DNA of 64,000 nt, taken from the IMG/VR virus record IMGVR_UViG_3300046810_000338, positions 124,001 to 188,000 of that record; one strand, written 5' to 3'. Below are positions 41,124 through 48,738 of the stretch, piece by piece; position 1 is the stretch's first letter; each line of letters opens with the position of its first letter. The position numbers and the translations under genes were made by a program. Origin of the DNA: a virus. The notes under the pieces were generated by a model. The model was given only the letters and a program-made list of their open reading frames with translations. It searched no databases and was not told the origin of the DNA.

Positions 41124-42632
41124 ATGCGTCGTGCTAAATTTGAATCATCGTCCGCAGTATTGCCCGTATTGAATACCGGTGGTATCTGGGACTTGCCTAC
41201 GGGTACTTACTTGACTGGCAAGCATGGGGAAATGATTCTCTGTGGCGGCCTGTCCTGGCTGACGGGCATCGCAGGGCCAGGCAACACCTACAAGTCGTTG
41301 ATGCTCTGGGACATGATCCTGTGTGTTCTGGAAGCCTACTTCGGTCTGGCAGAAGCAACCAGCTACGACACCGAGATGTCGCAGAAACGCAGTCGTCCTC
41401 GCAGCTTGTCTAAGGCGTCTGTATTCGAGCGCCTGCGCGAACTGCATGACATTGTCTTCGATGAGAAGTCCAACGTCGAAGGTATCTTGCAGATGACGTC
41501 TGCTCGTGAATACCTGGGCGACAAATGGTACTCCATTTTGTCCGACGCAATGGACGACAAATGGGACGAGTTTCTCAAAGAAGAGAAACGCAATGCCAAA
41601 GATCCACAAGTATGCCTGACGACCCCTTTCGTCGACGACGACGGCGTCTTTGTCAAGGCTTCTGTGCCAGATCTCTACGGCATCGACTCACTCTCCAACT
41701 TCTTGACGTCTTCCGTTGAGAAGCTGCAAGACGAACACGACATCGGTGAATCCGGTCGGAACATGGAAGTGATGCGCGGTGGCATGGCCAAGACGCAGAT
41801 GATGATGGAGCTGCCTGTTAAGACGGCCCGTGGCGGCGGCTACGTCATCATGACAGCGCATGTGGGCAAAGAGTTCCAGATGGACCCCCGCACCCCTCCA
41901 CAGAAGCAACTGGCGTTCCTCAAGCAAGGGCTCAAGTTCAAGAACGTGCCTGAGAAGTTCTCGTTCCTGGTGAACAACTGCTGGTTCTGCATGATGGCCA
42001 GCCCGCACTGGGTCAGTTCCAGCGACCGCGTGCCGATGTATCCGCGTAACAGTGATGACAAGGTCAGCGGTGATACCGATCTGATGACGGTGTTGATCTC
42101 TAACCTGCGTGGTAAATCTGGTGGCTCCGGCATGCCATTCGATGTTGTGGTTAGTCAATCCGGCGGCGTTAAGCACGGCCTGACCCAATTTGAATGGTTG
42201 AAGAAGTACAACCGTTTCGGCCTGACCGGCGATCTTCAGAAGTATGTGCTGGATCTTCTGCCAGACATTAAACTGTCGCGTACTGCCATCCGTGACAAAC
42301 TGGACAACAGCTACACTCTGCGTCGTGCAATGCATATCACCTGGGAAATGTCGTTCATCCGTACCTGCATGCAGGACTGGCCAGAGAAATGGCGTAACGT
42401 TGCTCCACAAGAGCTGTACGACGGTCTGAAGGCTAAAGGCTACGACTGGAACCAACTGCTGGAAACTCGCACCACCTGGAACTTCAACGAAGCTTCTCAT
42501 CCTCGTGAGTTCCTGTCCACTGCCGACCTTCTGAACATGTACCACGATGAGTACGTTCCTTACTGGATGAAGGAGCCACCAAAAGCCGCTGTCGCAGCCC
42601 ACCAGAAGTGGAAGGCTACGCAGCCGGCATAA
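41124..42632 (+). CDS. RecA/UvsX-like ATPase
   Basis: This 502-aa protein has a P-loop GIAGPGNTYKS (48-58, Lys57) after a strand MILCGGLSWLT. The Walker B-like LYGIDSLSNFL has Asp188. A further strand YVIMTAHVGKEF corresponds to the MTSH/SQ motif of RecA-fold enzymes. The C-terminal part (after about 330) is helical and phage-specific. RecA-like proteins of T4 (UvsX) and giant phages catalyse strand exchange in replication and repair; a DnaB-like helicase role cannot be excluded. The P-loop carries Asn-Thr-Tyr where most have GxGKT/S order. Confidence 0.8.
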   Translation: MRRAKFESSSAVLPVLNTGGIWDLPTGTYLTGKHGEMILCGGLSWLTGIAGPGNTYKSLMLWDMILCVLEAYFGLAEATSYDTEMSQKRSRPRSLSKASVFERLRELHDIVFDEKSNVEGILQMTSAREYLGDKWYSILSDAMDDKWDEFLKEEKRNAKDPQVCLTTPFVDDDGVFVKASVPDLYGIDSLSNFLTSSVEKLQDEHDIGESGRNMEVMRGGMAKTQMMMELPVKTARGGGYVIMTAHVGKEFQMDPRTPPQKQLAFLKQGLKFKNVPEKFSFLVNNCWFCMMASPHWVSSSDRVPMYPRNSDDKVSGDTDLMTVLISNLRGKSGGSGMPFDVVVSQSGGVKHGLTQFEWLKKYNRFGLTGDLQKYVLDLLPDIKLSRTAIRDKLDNSYTLRRAMHITWEMSFIRTCMQDWPEKWRNVAPQELYDGLKAKGYDWNQLLETRTTWNFNEASHPREFLSTADLLNMYHDEYVPYWMKEPPKAAVAAHQKWKATQPA

Positions 42633-42645
42633 ATGCTATCTGTGC

Positions 42646-42669
42646 GGGAGTGGTCCTGTAGCCACTCCC
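42646..42669 (+). terminator. Hairpin after the RecA-like gene
   Basis: A perfect 8-bp stem GGGAGTGG / CCACTCCC with an 8-nt loop, just after the stop. There is no U-tract; the next gene starts 15 nt later with TTGAGGCC as its possible ribosome site. Confidence 0.6.
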
Positions 42670-42683
42670 TTGAGGCCTGAACA

Positions 42684-43031
42684 ATGAAAGCTTATCGCGA
42701 TAATATCTATGAGGTCCTGAGCACTCTGGACTCGGCAGTTGCCAGACAATGGCGACTGTCTTATTACCCACCAGTGGCTCATGCATCTCGCGCTGAAGAG
42801 ATCAAAGCTCTGATGGATTATTTCTTCCGAGCCTTCTCTCGGTTGCCGGGTGATAACACCCACGTACTCAACTGCCTCATTGCTAACGCCAACAACTGGG
42901 AATACTGGTTGCATGACTTCACCCATGTGGTGGCTGTCCAGTTCGTTAGCAATGCTCGCCACATTTTCGCTCCCACTCGCGACCTCGCTGATAACGTCAG
43001 TGAGCTTGGTCAATTGCTGGGAGCCTATTGA
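42684..43031 (+). CDS. Unknown 115-aa helical protein
   Basis: A helical protein with many aromatic and His residues (ANNWEYWLHDFTHVVAVQFVSNARHIF). No motif, membrane helix or signal is recognised. It sits between the RecA-like and RNA polymerase beta C-terminal genes on the same strand, 12 nt before the latter, so a replication or transcription role is possible but not shown. Confidence 0.65.
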   Translation: MKAYRDNIYEVLSTLDSAVARQWRLSYYPPVAHASRAEEIKALMDYFFRAFSRLPGDNTHVLNCLIANANNWEYWLHDFTHVVAVQFVSNARHIFAPTRDLADNVSELGQLLGAY

Positions 43032-43043
43032 CATAGGTGCCCC

Positions 43044-43718
43044 ATGGCTGGTAATCGTAAAGTTGCTGAAAAAATCCTATTTGCAGATTACGCCTTGTAT
43101 GACCCACAGGGCGAGAATCTGAAACGCTATGCTACCTATGTGGCAGGCATGAACGATGGCCAGTTCGATGCGTTTATCAATCGACTGGGGTCAGGTGAAG
43201 AATTCCTTTACCTGAAAGTGCCTAACTTCAAAGGCAGAAGTCTGACCTTTGAACGTATCCTGGAAATCGGTGATATCGTTGGGTACAAGTTCTTCCAGCG
43301 GATCTGGATTACTGACCGGGCAACCGGTGTCACCATGCTCAGTAACCATGAGTACATGATTGTTGTTCTGCCCAACCGTCGGCAGAGTCAATCGCTCATG
43401 GGCAAGATGTCCGTGGCCAAAGATAACAGCCATGTCGATACCTTGACTGACCAGCCTACCAACGAATCCAAAACCAGTAGCCTCTCTTTTGTCGAGACCC
43501 AGGTTCTTTCCAACCAAGGGGTTGATCGGCCATTGGAAGAGTTGATGCGGGTACGGGGCGGTAACCTTAAGGCACTGGCCCGGTTTGAACAACAGTTCCT
43601 GGAAAAAGGTTCGGCCAGTCTGGACGCTCCAGGCATGGAAGTGGGCAAGGTCAAGTCCGTGCAGAACACTTCCATCTATCTCAAAGCCATGCATTTGGAT
43701 AACACTTTCAATCAGTAG
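43044..43718 (+). CDS. RNA polymerase beta subunit, C-terminal fragment
   Basis: This 224-aa protein resembles the end of bacterial RpoB. A strand VGYKFFQRIW, then YMIVVLPNRRQSQSLMGKM, lead to the region 120-175 with DTLTDQPTNESKTSSLSFVE, then LSNQGVDRPLEELMRVRGGN. In RpoB the corresponding order is [40 protein letters not shown] and the ALEAYG-TLQEML helix leading into the clamp-contacting C-terminus. Giant phages of the phiKZ type split beta in this way, so it probably assembles with the beta piece at 59657. The best-conserved RpoB residues of the GGQRFGEME loop are altered. Confidence 0.7.
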   Translation: MAGNRKVAEKILFADYALYDPQGENLKRYATYVAGMNDGQFDAFINRLGSGEEFLYLKVPNFKGRSLTFERILEIGDIVGYKFFQRIWITDRATGVTMLSNHEYMIVVLPNRRQSQSLMGKMSVAKDNSHVDTLTDQPTNESKTSSLSFVETQVLSNQGVDRPLEELMRVRGGNLKALARFEQQFLEKGSASLDAPGMEVGKVKSVQNTSIYLKAMHLDNTFNQ

Positions 43719-43727
43719 GAGATTGTA

Positions 43728-44333
43728 ATGGAATTGGATCGCGCTCAGGCAGCTGCGCATTACGTGGGTCAGGCACAAGAGGCTTTGGCTATTGTTCTGG
43801 CTCGCTGCGAATGGACCTATGGTCAAGACGCCGCCAAGAAAGCTGCACTGATGTTCACGCAGTTGTTCTTCGGTCACAACCTGCCGCTCTACTGCGAACC
43901 CAATGAAGTGCTGACCTTGTTTAACACGATCAGTACCACCGCCATTTCCCCAAAGGTTTGGGGTGGTGAATTCATTATGGGCCTGAGTCAGCAGTTCAAC
44001 ATGTTTGTTGAACCTGCCGTGCAGTACCCACACGTCAAGTCGCCCGCTGACCAGCAACCAAAACTGACAGAGTTGGGCTGGCACCTGGTTGCAGCCATGA
44101 CAGGCATGCATGGCGATACGCCTAAGGACGTTGATCAAGACCTGGTACACCCTTACGGTCACTACATGCTCGACGTGCCCAAGGCGTACCAGGTGACAAC
44201 GATCCTGTTCAACTTCCCTTGGATGACACCGCTCTATCTGTTGTCTCTGGCAGACCCTGCGCACATCTCGGTCATCGTCGGCCCGTATGGCTCACGAGAC
44301 ATCCCTGCCGGTTCCGAGCAAGACGGTGCGTGA
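43728..44333 (+). CDS. Unknown 201-aa protein
   Basis: The ATG follows AGGAGATT, 10 nt after the polymerase fragment. A helix QAAAHYVGQAQEALAIVLARCEW opens the protein. A mixed middle includes LGWHLVAAMTGMHGDTPKDVDQDLVHPYGHYMLDVPKAYQ, and the C-terminus looks disordered (GSRDIPAGSEQDGA). No family is recognised. The next gene overlaps its stop (GTGA), pointing to coupled translation. Confidence 0.65.
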   Translation: MELDRAQAAAHYVGQAQEALAIVLARCEWTYGQDAAKKAALMFTQLFFGHNLPLYCEPNEVLTLFNTISTTAISPKVWGGEFIMGLSQQFNMFVEPAVQYPHVKSPADQQPKLTELGWHLVAAMTGMHGDTPKDVDQDLVHPYGHYMLDVPKAYQVTTILFNFPWMTPLYLLSLADPAHISVIVGPYGSRDIPAGSEQDGA

Positions 44334-45076
44334 ACCGTCGTAAGTTCTGCGTGTTCCTAGACGCTATTCTGGATACGCGTCTGGGAGCCATGAACACCTT
44401 CAGTCCGGATATCTCTGGTAAGCTGGTAGAGACGCCCGACTACTTCAACCGTATCGATGACAACTATGATCGGTTTGGTCCAGGCGTGACCATGATGTGG
44501 CGCAACATCTACGCAGGTCGTAATGTTGAGGTCTTGAAAAGCAGTTTCCCAACCATGATCCCTGCACTGGTAGGTTTGGAAGTTCGCTCGATCTACGCCA
44601 AAGCCATTGACCACCCAGTGCACAAAGGGGTGGACGTTGACATCAACATCTGGCCTTACAAGCTGGATGATATCGAGCAGGATGAAATCTGTCTGGCGTT
44701 GCAGTCTATGATCATTCCCGTCGACGAGTACGACGAGTATGCATTTGACACCCGGTTCAGAACGATCAGTGTTGCTCCCAAGGATTTTACCCTGGAACTG
44801 ATTCGTGAGAACTACGCCATGGTGATCATGTACGACTTTCAGGAGTGGTACGACATCCAGGCAGCGGAGATCATCAAAGGCGAGTCTACTGCGCGTCTGA
44901 CTACGATGTGTGTGCCGATGTTGTTCAAGCACACGCCCAAACGTAAGGATTTGATTGCGCAGGATGGGCAGATACAAAACCCATTCGACGATACCAAACG
45001 AATCCTCTCCCTGTACATCCAATTGGATTTCTGGGATGCACGGGTGTTTTCTCTACCGAGCCCATTCGAAGCATAA
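44330..45076 (+). CDS. Unknown 248-aa protein
   Basis: The start proposed is GTG 44330, which overlaps the upstream stop by 4 nt; ATG 44390 is an alternative (228 aa). It contains NRRKFCVFLDAILDTRLGAM, a central DQPVHKGVD-like segment and many Asp/Glu (DIEQDEICLALQSM, DEYDEYAFDTRF). The end is beta-rich (RILSLYIQLDFWDARVFSLP). No motif is recognised. The GCATAA stop region is part of the bidirectional terminator. Confidence 0.65.
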   Translation: MNRRKFCVFLDAILDTRLGAMNTFSPDISGKLVETPDYFNRIDDNYDRFGPGVTMMWRNIYAGRNVEVLKSSFPTMIPALVGLEVRSIYAKAIDHPVHKGVDVDINIWPYKLDDIEQDEICLALQSMIIPVDEYDEYAFDTRFRTISVAPKDFTLELIRENYAMVIMYDFQEWYDIQAAEIIKGESTARLTTMCVPMLFKHTPKRKDLIAQDGQIQNPFDDTKRILSLYIQLDFWDARVFSLPSPFEA

Positions 45077-45079
45077 GCC

Positions 45080-45111
45080 CTCTCCCTCTTCCCGCAAAGG
45101 AAGAGGGAGAG
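45080..45111. terminator. Bidirectional hairpin terminator
   Basis: A 13-bp stem CTCTCCCTCTTCC / GGAAGAGGGAGAG is flanked by GCATAAGCC and GTATGCC, between convergent genes. The plus-strand gene ends in GCA-TAA, both codons being part of the element. Confidence 0.85.
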
Positions 45112-45117
45112 TATGCC

Positions 45118-45636
45118 CTAGCTTGGATCATGTTCAAGCAGGTTGTTATTGACCCGTGCGTGCTTCTGAGCCAGGTCTTTGTAGGTTATCGTTTGAACAC
45201 CCACATCCATCTCACCAGGCACCGTTGATATCTCAGGCAGACTGGAGTCGTCGATGTGCGGCAACTCGCGTATCCCCGTACGAGCAGTAGGGTCACGCAA
45301 CAGGGGCTTGTTACCTTGCCGCCGGCTGAGTTCAACCAAAGCCTGTGCCACCAACTGTTCGCGCGCAGCAGCAGTGTTGTCGGTCTTCTGTTTCATCAGA
45401 CCAAATGAAACTTGGTCCATGTTGGACAACGTGACCAACAGCAGCTTGGCATCATCCAGATCTTTAGGGACCTTGGTGCCGTCATTGGTTAGGTTGTTGA
45501 CTATCTTGAGCCTGACCGACTGTGTAAGGGCCAAAACCCCTTCAGGTGTATCAGGCAACTTATCTGGATTCTCGTACGCCGGGATCTTGCTAGGCACGTA
45601 GGTATCCAGTTCTTCTTCTCCCATCAATTCTGTCAT
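45118..45636 (-). CDS. Unknown 172-aa protein, weak terminase small-subunit candidate
   Basis: ATG 45636 lies behind GTGGAG; an upstream in-frame GTG is part of that site. The middle is a helical pair (RLKIVNNLTNDGTKVPKDLDDAKLLLVTLSNMDQVSFGLMKQKTDN) with a basic helix (AQALVELSRRQGNKP). The layout of a short linker between two helices with a basic end is seen in T4 gp16-type DNA-packaging small subunits, but the similarity is faint. Without a large terminase in the window the idea is unsupported. Confidence 0.5.
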   Translation of the reverse strand: MTELMGEEELDTYVPSKIPAYENPDKLPDTPEGVLALTQSVRLKIVNNLTNDGTKVPKDLDDAKLLLVTLSNMDQVSFGLMKQKTDNTAAAREQLVAQALVELSRRQGNKPLLRDPTARTGIRELPHIDDSSLPEISTVPGEMDVGVQTITYKDLAQKHARVNNNLLEHDPS

Positions 45637-45665
45637 GATATTCTCCACGAATATAAGGAAATCTC

Positions 45666-45686
45666 AGACCTAAATTATCTACGTGA
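45666..45686 (+). repeat. Intergenic repeat AGACCTAnATTATCTAnGTGA, copy 2
   Basis: Matches 21171-21191 at 19 of 21 positions. It lies in the 147-nt region between the divergent starts at 45636 and 45784, a natural promoter location. Confidence 0.6.
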
Positions 45687-45783
45687 GATAGACAAGTCTG
45701 TTATATTTCAAAGCTACTAAATATGTGTATAGGCTACTTACGACTAGGCGCATGTGATGTTCAAGAAAATCTGGAGATGGATA

Positions 45784-46269
45784 ATGGAGGAGGATGAGGA
45801 CGTAATTACCCCTCAGCCCGATCCGCTAGCAGATCGCATGACGTCGATGTTGGATGTACTTGGCCGATTTGCAAGCCTGCTAGCGCAACACCGGTGGAAA
45901 GGACGCAGGGTAACCTGGCGCACCTCCACAATAACCAGTGTCCATTCGGACATTTATAATCTAATCGATACCGTACGGAGCACCACCCATGCAGTCATGG
46001 TCAAAGGAAAACCAGAAACGACCACCCGACTCAGCCGCAGATTTGTGGACAACCTAACCACGACTACTCTCGATGGCTACCTCGTTGACGAACAAGGTAT
46101 GTCTACCGAACCGAGTGTCATTATGCAGGAGCTGATTACCGCTGTCAGGGAACTGGTCGCCAACATCAACCTGTGTAAGGAAAGCGATGCCATGAACTAT
46201 GAATGGTATCTTGCACAATGCTCAAATCTGTTTGTCGAGCTAGAGATTGTATTTAAGGCCTACCTCTAG
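45784..46269 (+). CDS. Unknown 161-aa protein
   Basis: ATG 45784 is preceded by GGAGAT at a good distance; an in-frame ATG at 45757 (adding FKKIWRWI) has no ribosome site. The protein is helical with a central WKGRRVTWRTSTITSVHSDIYNLIDTVRST region and an acidic start. The C-terminal helices contain ELITAVRELVANINLC and NYEWYLAQCSNLFVELEIVF. No family is recognised. The A+T-rich upstream region carries the repeat motif. Confidence 0.6.
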   Translation: MEEDEDVITPQPDPLADRMTSMLDVLGRFASLLAQHRWKGRRVTWRTSTITSVHSDIYNLIDTVRSTTHAVMVKGKPETTTRLSRRFVDNLTTTTLDGYLVDEQGMSTEPSVIMQELITAVRELVANINLCKESDAMNYEWYLAQCSNLFVELEIVFKAYL

Positions 46270-46295
46270 TCTCCTCAAGCTGAGGGTCTTTCTGG

Positions 46296-46988
46296 ATGAG
46301 TACACAAAGAGGGAGTGACATCTCAATTTTGTTGGCCTCTCACGACAAACGTATCCGAGAAGCGTCTGGCTTATTGAGCAGGCTGTATCGGTTAACCTTG
46401 CTTGAGCTGTCGATAACCCCGTATAAGTGGAACCTGTTGCTGACCAACTACTTGGACAATCTGGCTCACACCCAGAGTCTGTCTCAGGACAAGATTACGA
46501 ACGAGCGCAACAACCTGCGTAAGGGACTGTCTGAGCCTGACATGACATTCGAGATGTTGGCCCGAGGATTAAAGGTCCTCAATCCAAAGGAGATTCATTT
46601 TGACGTGGAGTTAATGTTCCCCCAGAACGTGACACTCACAACGACGATCAACATGATCTCCCCACAGAACGGCGAACAGGGAAAGCTGACTGAGATGTAT
46701 AGCAACATCCTTGCCATGCTTGGCAAGGACGTGAACAACCTGGAACCGGAGATAGATGCCTACCTCTCCAATCCGTTGATTCGCGAAGATATAAAAGGAC
46801 GCAAGAAAGGAAACGACAAGGGCAACCTACGTCGTGAACTACCAGGCATGGCCATGACTTTTGACGTGTTCAAGAAAGGACTACGGATTCTTGCACCCGA
46901 TGAAGTAACCATGACCATCCGACTGCGGTGGAATCGCAGTCGTGTCACCAAACACAAGCTTATCATTGTTACCCCCAAGCAAGCATAA
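46296..46988 (+). CDS. Unknown 230-aa protein with duplicated domain
   Basis: Two copies of an approximately 70-residue unit are visible. The first has NERNNLRKGLSEPDMTFEML, then ARGLKVLNPKEIHFDVELM and strands. The second has NDKGNLRRELPGMAMTFDVF, then KKGLRILAPDEVTMTIRLRW. Both read N-L-R-(K/R)-x-L-(4)-MTF-(3)-(A/K)-(R/K)-GL-(K/R)-(V/I)-L-x-P-x-E followed by paired strands. An N-terminal helical segment precedes them. I recognise no function. It may bind a repetitive partner such as DNA or another virion protein; that is speculation. Confidence 0.7.
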   Translation: MSTQRGSDISILLASHDKRIREASGLLSRLYRLTLLELSITPYKWNLLLTNYLDNLAHTQSLSQDKITNERNNLRKGLSEPDMTFEMLARGLKVLNPKEIHFDVELMFPQNVTLTTTINMISPQNGEQGKLTEMYSNILAMLGKDVNNLEPEIDAYLSNPLIREDIKGRKKGNDKGNLRRELPGMAMTFDVFKKGLRILAPDEVTMTIRLRWNRSRVTKHKLIIVTPKQA

Positions 46989-46993
46989 GTCAG

Positions 46994-47025
46994 CCCTCTC
47001 TCCAGCCTTCGGGTTGGAGAGAGGG
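46994..47025 (+). terminator. Long hairpin with UUCG loop
   Basis: A 14-bp stem (CCCTCTCTCCAGCC / GGTTGGAGAGAGGG with one G-T pair) closes a TTCG tetraloop. A T-rich stretch (TTTATTTTTT) begins about 15 nt after the stem. The gene before it ends GCA-TAA within the motif GCATAAG. Confidence 0.85.
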
Positions 47026-47088
47026 TCTGTTGCCCTCGGTTTATTTTTTGGCCAATCCTATAGTCCTTTTATCAGTGGAATCCTAATC

Positions 47089-48099
47089 ATGAGAACAAAC
47101 ATTGCCCCGACTACGATCTACACGGGTATCGATGAAAAGCTTAAGGTTAAAGACGCCGCTGATATCACGGGCGCAACCGGTAACACCTCGGTAATCGATG
47201 CACTGTCTGGCATGAAAGATGAGGTCGTAGATACCTTACGTAAAACACCTCAGCTGGCTTCCAGGTTGACCCAGTTGGTTCTGGATGTAAAGAATGGTCG
47301 GGCAACAGGCACCGATACCGCTTCTCGTATTGCCAGTGTCTTTAGCAACCGAGGCGGGGTGTTGGACGATCTGTCTAACAGAGCCAAAGGCGTCATGCAA
47401 GATTCGCTGGGTATGTCCCCAGCACTGGCTAACCAGGTATTCATTGCAGCCAAGGGCACTGTCCTGGCCGGTACTGCGTACTTGGGTTCTAGCCGAGACA
47501 TCAGCAGTGCCTCAGGCGTTGCCTCGACACTGCAACGCCTGCTCAATGACAAAGACGCTATCCAGTACGTGGATCTGTCTGCTCAAGCTTCTCTGCTGTC
47601 CGGTGTGATGAACGAGGCTATCAAGTCGGGCATCCCTCAAGGCATCGACATGCTGATGAAGCAGGCGGCCACAGACGCCCAGCGTAGTGCCATTGCCAGT
47701 CAGAACTTGTACGCTGTGGTGTTCAGCGGTAACTTGGATACCGTGGAAGCTATGGTCAAGTACGTAACCCCTGAGGCTATCAAAGCTCGCTATCCAACCT
47801 TTGCTCGTGACTTCCTGGCCCAGTACACCTTGCTGGCCACCGATAACCCACTCACCTACGCTCCAGCTAAAGCCAGAATCTTGGCGCTGTTTCGACTGAT
47901 TGATCCCGTTTGGGACATTACGATGCGTAACGGTGCGCCGGTCCCCTCCCTAGCTCCGTTCGTGTCGGCCTCATCGGATGCTGTGAAAGTATTTGCAACC
48001 TCCGATGAATACCGTAATGCAATGACCATTGCTCCTGGCTTCAAGTCAGTTGAGGCCAAGGCTTGGATTAAACAGCATTACTCGTTCTTCCCTGCTTAA
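47089..48099 (+). CDS. Unknown 336-aa protein, probable virion protein
   Basis: Start at ATG 47089 behind GTGGAA; a longer frame to 46942 would run through the terminator. A largely helical protein rich in Ala, Ser and Leu (LASRLTQLVLDVKNGRATGTDTASRIASVF). An inner region (AYLGSSRDISSASGVASTLQRLL) is consistent with helical bundles of head or inner-body proteins. No signal, membrane or catalytic motif is recognised. A DUF1353 gene follows after 14 nt. Confidence 0.65.
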   Translation: MRTNIAPTTIYTGIDEKLKVKDAADITGATGNTSVIDALSGMKDEVVDTLRKTPQLASRLTQLVLDVKNGRATGTDTASRIASVFSNRGGVLDDLSNRAKGVMQDSLGMSPALANQVFIAAKGTVLAGTAYLGSSRDISSASGVASTLQRLLNDKDAIQYVDLSAQASLLSGVMNEAIKSGIPQGIDMLMKQAATDAQRSAIASQNLYAVVFSGNLDTVEAMVKYVTPEAIKARYPTFARDFLAQYTLLATDNPLTYAPAKARILALFRLIDPVWDITMRNGAPVPSLAPFVSASSDAVKVFATSDEYRNAMTIAPGFKSVEAKAWIKQHYSFFPA

Positions 48100-48113
48100 C
48101 AAAGGCAAAAGTC

Positions 48114-48692
48114 ATGGCTGACAAAGTGCTGATCGTCCCCATACGGCAGTTTAACTTGTATAGCGTTGCATACAACAAGGAGTTCACAGAAGCACTCGGT
48201 AAACCCTACTGGCTGACCAATGAAAACTACGTTTATTACTTGGGCGATAAGTTCAGTAATGAATGGGTGCTGGTACCCCGTGGGTTTGGTACGGATGGCG
48301 CAACTGTCCCTCCAGCCTTTCAGGGCATTCTACCGGTGTTTGGTAAACATGGAGCAGCCGTTATCTTGCATGACTGGTTGTGTGAGAACGGCTATGTGTG
48401 GCACATGGACAAGGCAACTGGGATTGTCCATAAACGGGTGCTGACCCGTAAGGAAATCGATTCTGTTTTCATCGAAGCCCTGACCGTGGTTGAAATGCCA
48501 GCCGATACTATCAAGCTGGTTAACTTGGGCTTTATCGCCTATCGCAGTTGGGCTAACCCATCTGTCCCTAACCCCAACATTGAAAAGAACAAATTGGAAA
48601 TGAACTGGGCTGCCAACAATGGGGTAGTCCCCTTTTCTGGTGAGCAGCTGTACGACGTTGTAGGTCACCCGCCTGCTTGGGTATTCGTGTAA
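48114..48692 (+). CDS. DUF1353 family protein
   Basis: This 192-aa protein has the family pattern at about 48-92: WVLVPRGFGTDGATVPPAFQ followed by LPVFGKHGAAVILHDWLCENG (V-P-x-G-F-x-T-D then A-A-x-x-H-D). A following helix with IDSVFIEALTVVEMPADTIKL matches the D-x-x-F-x-E-A part of the family. DUF1353 proteins are small phage and bacterial proteins of unknown function, often near lysis or tail genes. The His-Asp pair might bind a metal. The protein has no membrane helix. Confidence 0.8.
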   Translation: MADKVLIVPIRQFNLYSVAYNKEFTEALGKPYWLTNENYVYYLGDKFSNEWVLVPRGFGTDGATVPPAFQGILPVFGKHGAAVILHDWLCENGYVWHMDKATGIVHKRVLTRKEIDSVFIEALTVVEMPADTIKLVNLGFIAYRSWANPSVPNPNIEKNKLEMNWAANNGVVPFSGEQLYDVVGHPPAWVFV

Positions 48693-48700
48693 GCGACATA

Positions 48701-48730
48701 GCCTCCTGCTCCTGTGAGGGAGCAGGAGGC
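48701..48730. terminator. Bidirectional hairpin terminator
   Basis: A 12-bp stem GCCTCCTGCTCC / GGAGCAGGAGGC with a 6-nt loop lies between convergent genes. GTATGCTGTTA follows it on the plus strand; on the minus strand it is followed by TATGTC. Confidence 0.8.
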
Positions 48731-48738
48731 GTATGCTG

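Noticed and set aside
45118-45636. Confident assignment as the small terminase subunit.
   Set aside because: The helical layout is only faintly similar to T4 gp16 and there is no large terminase or cognate context in the window.
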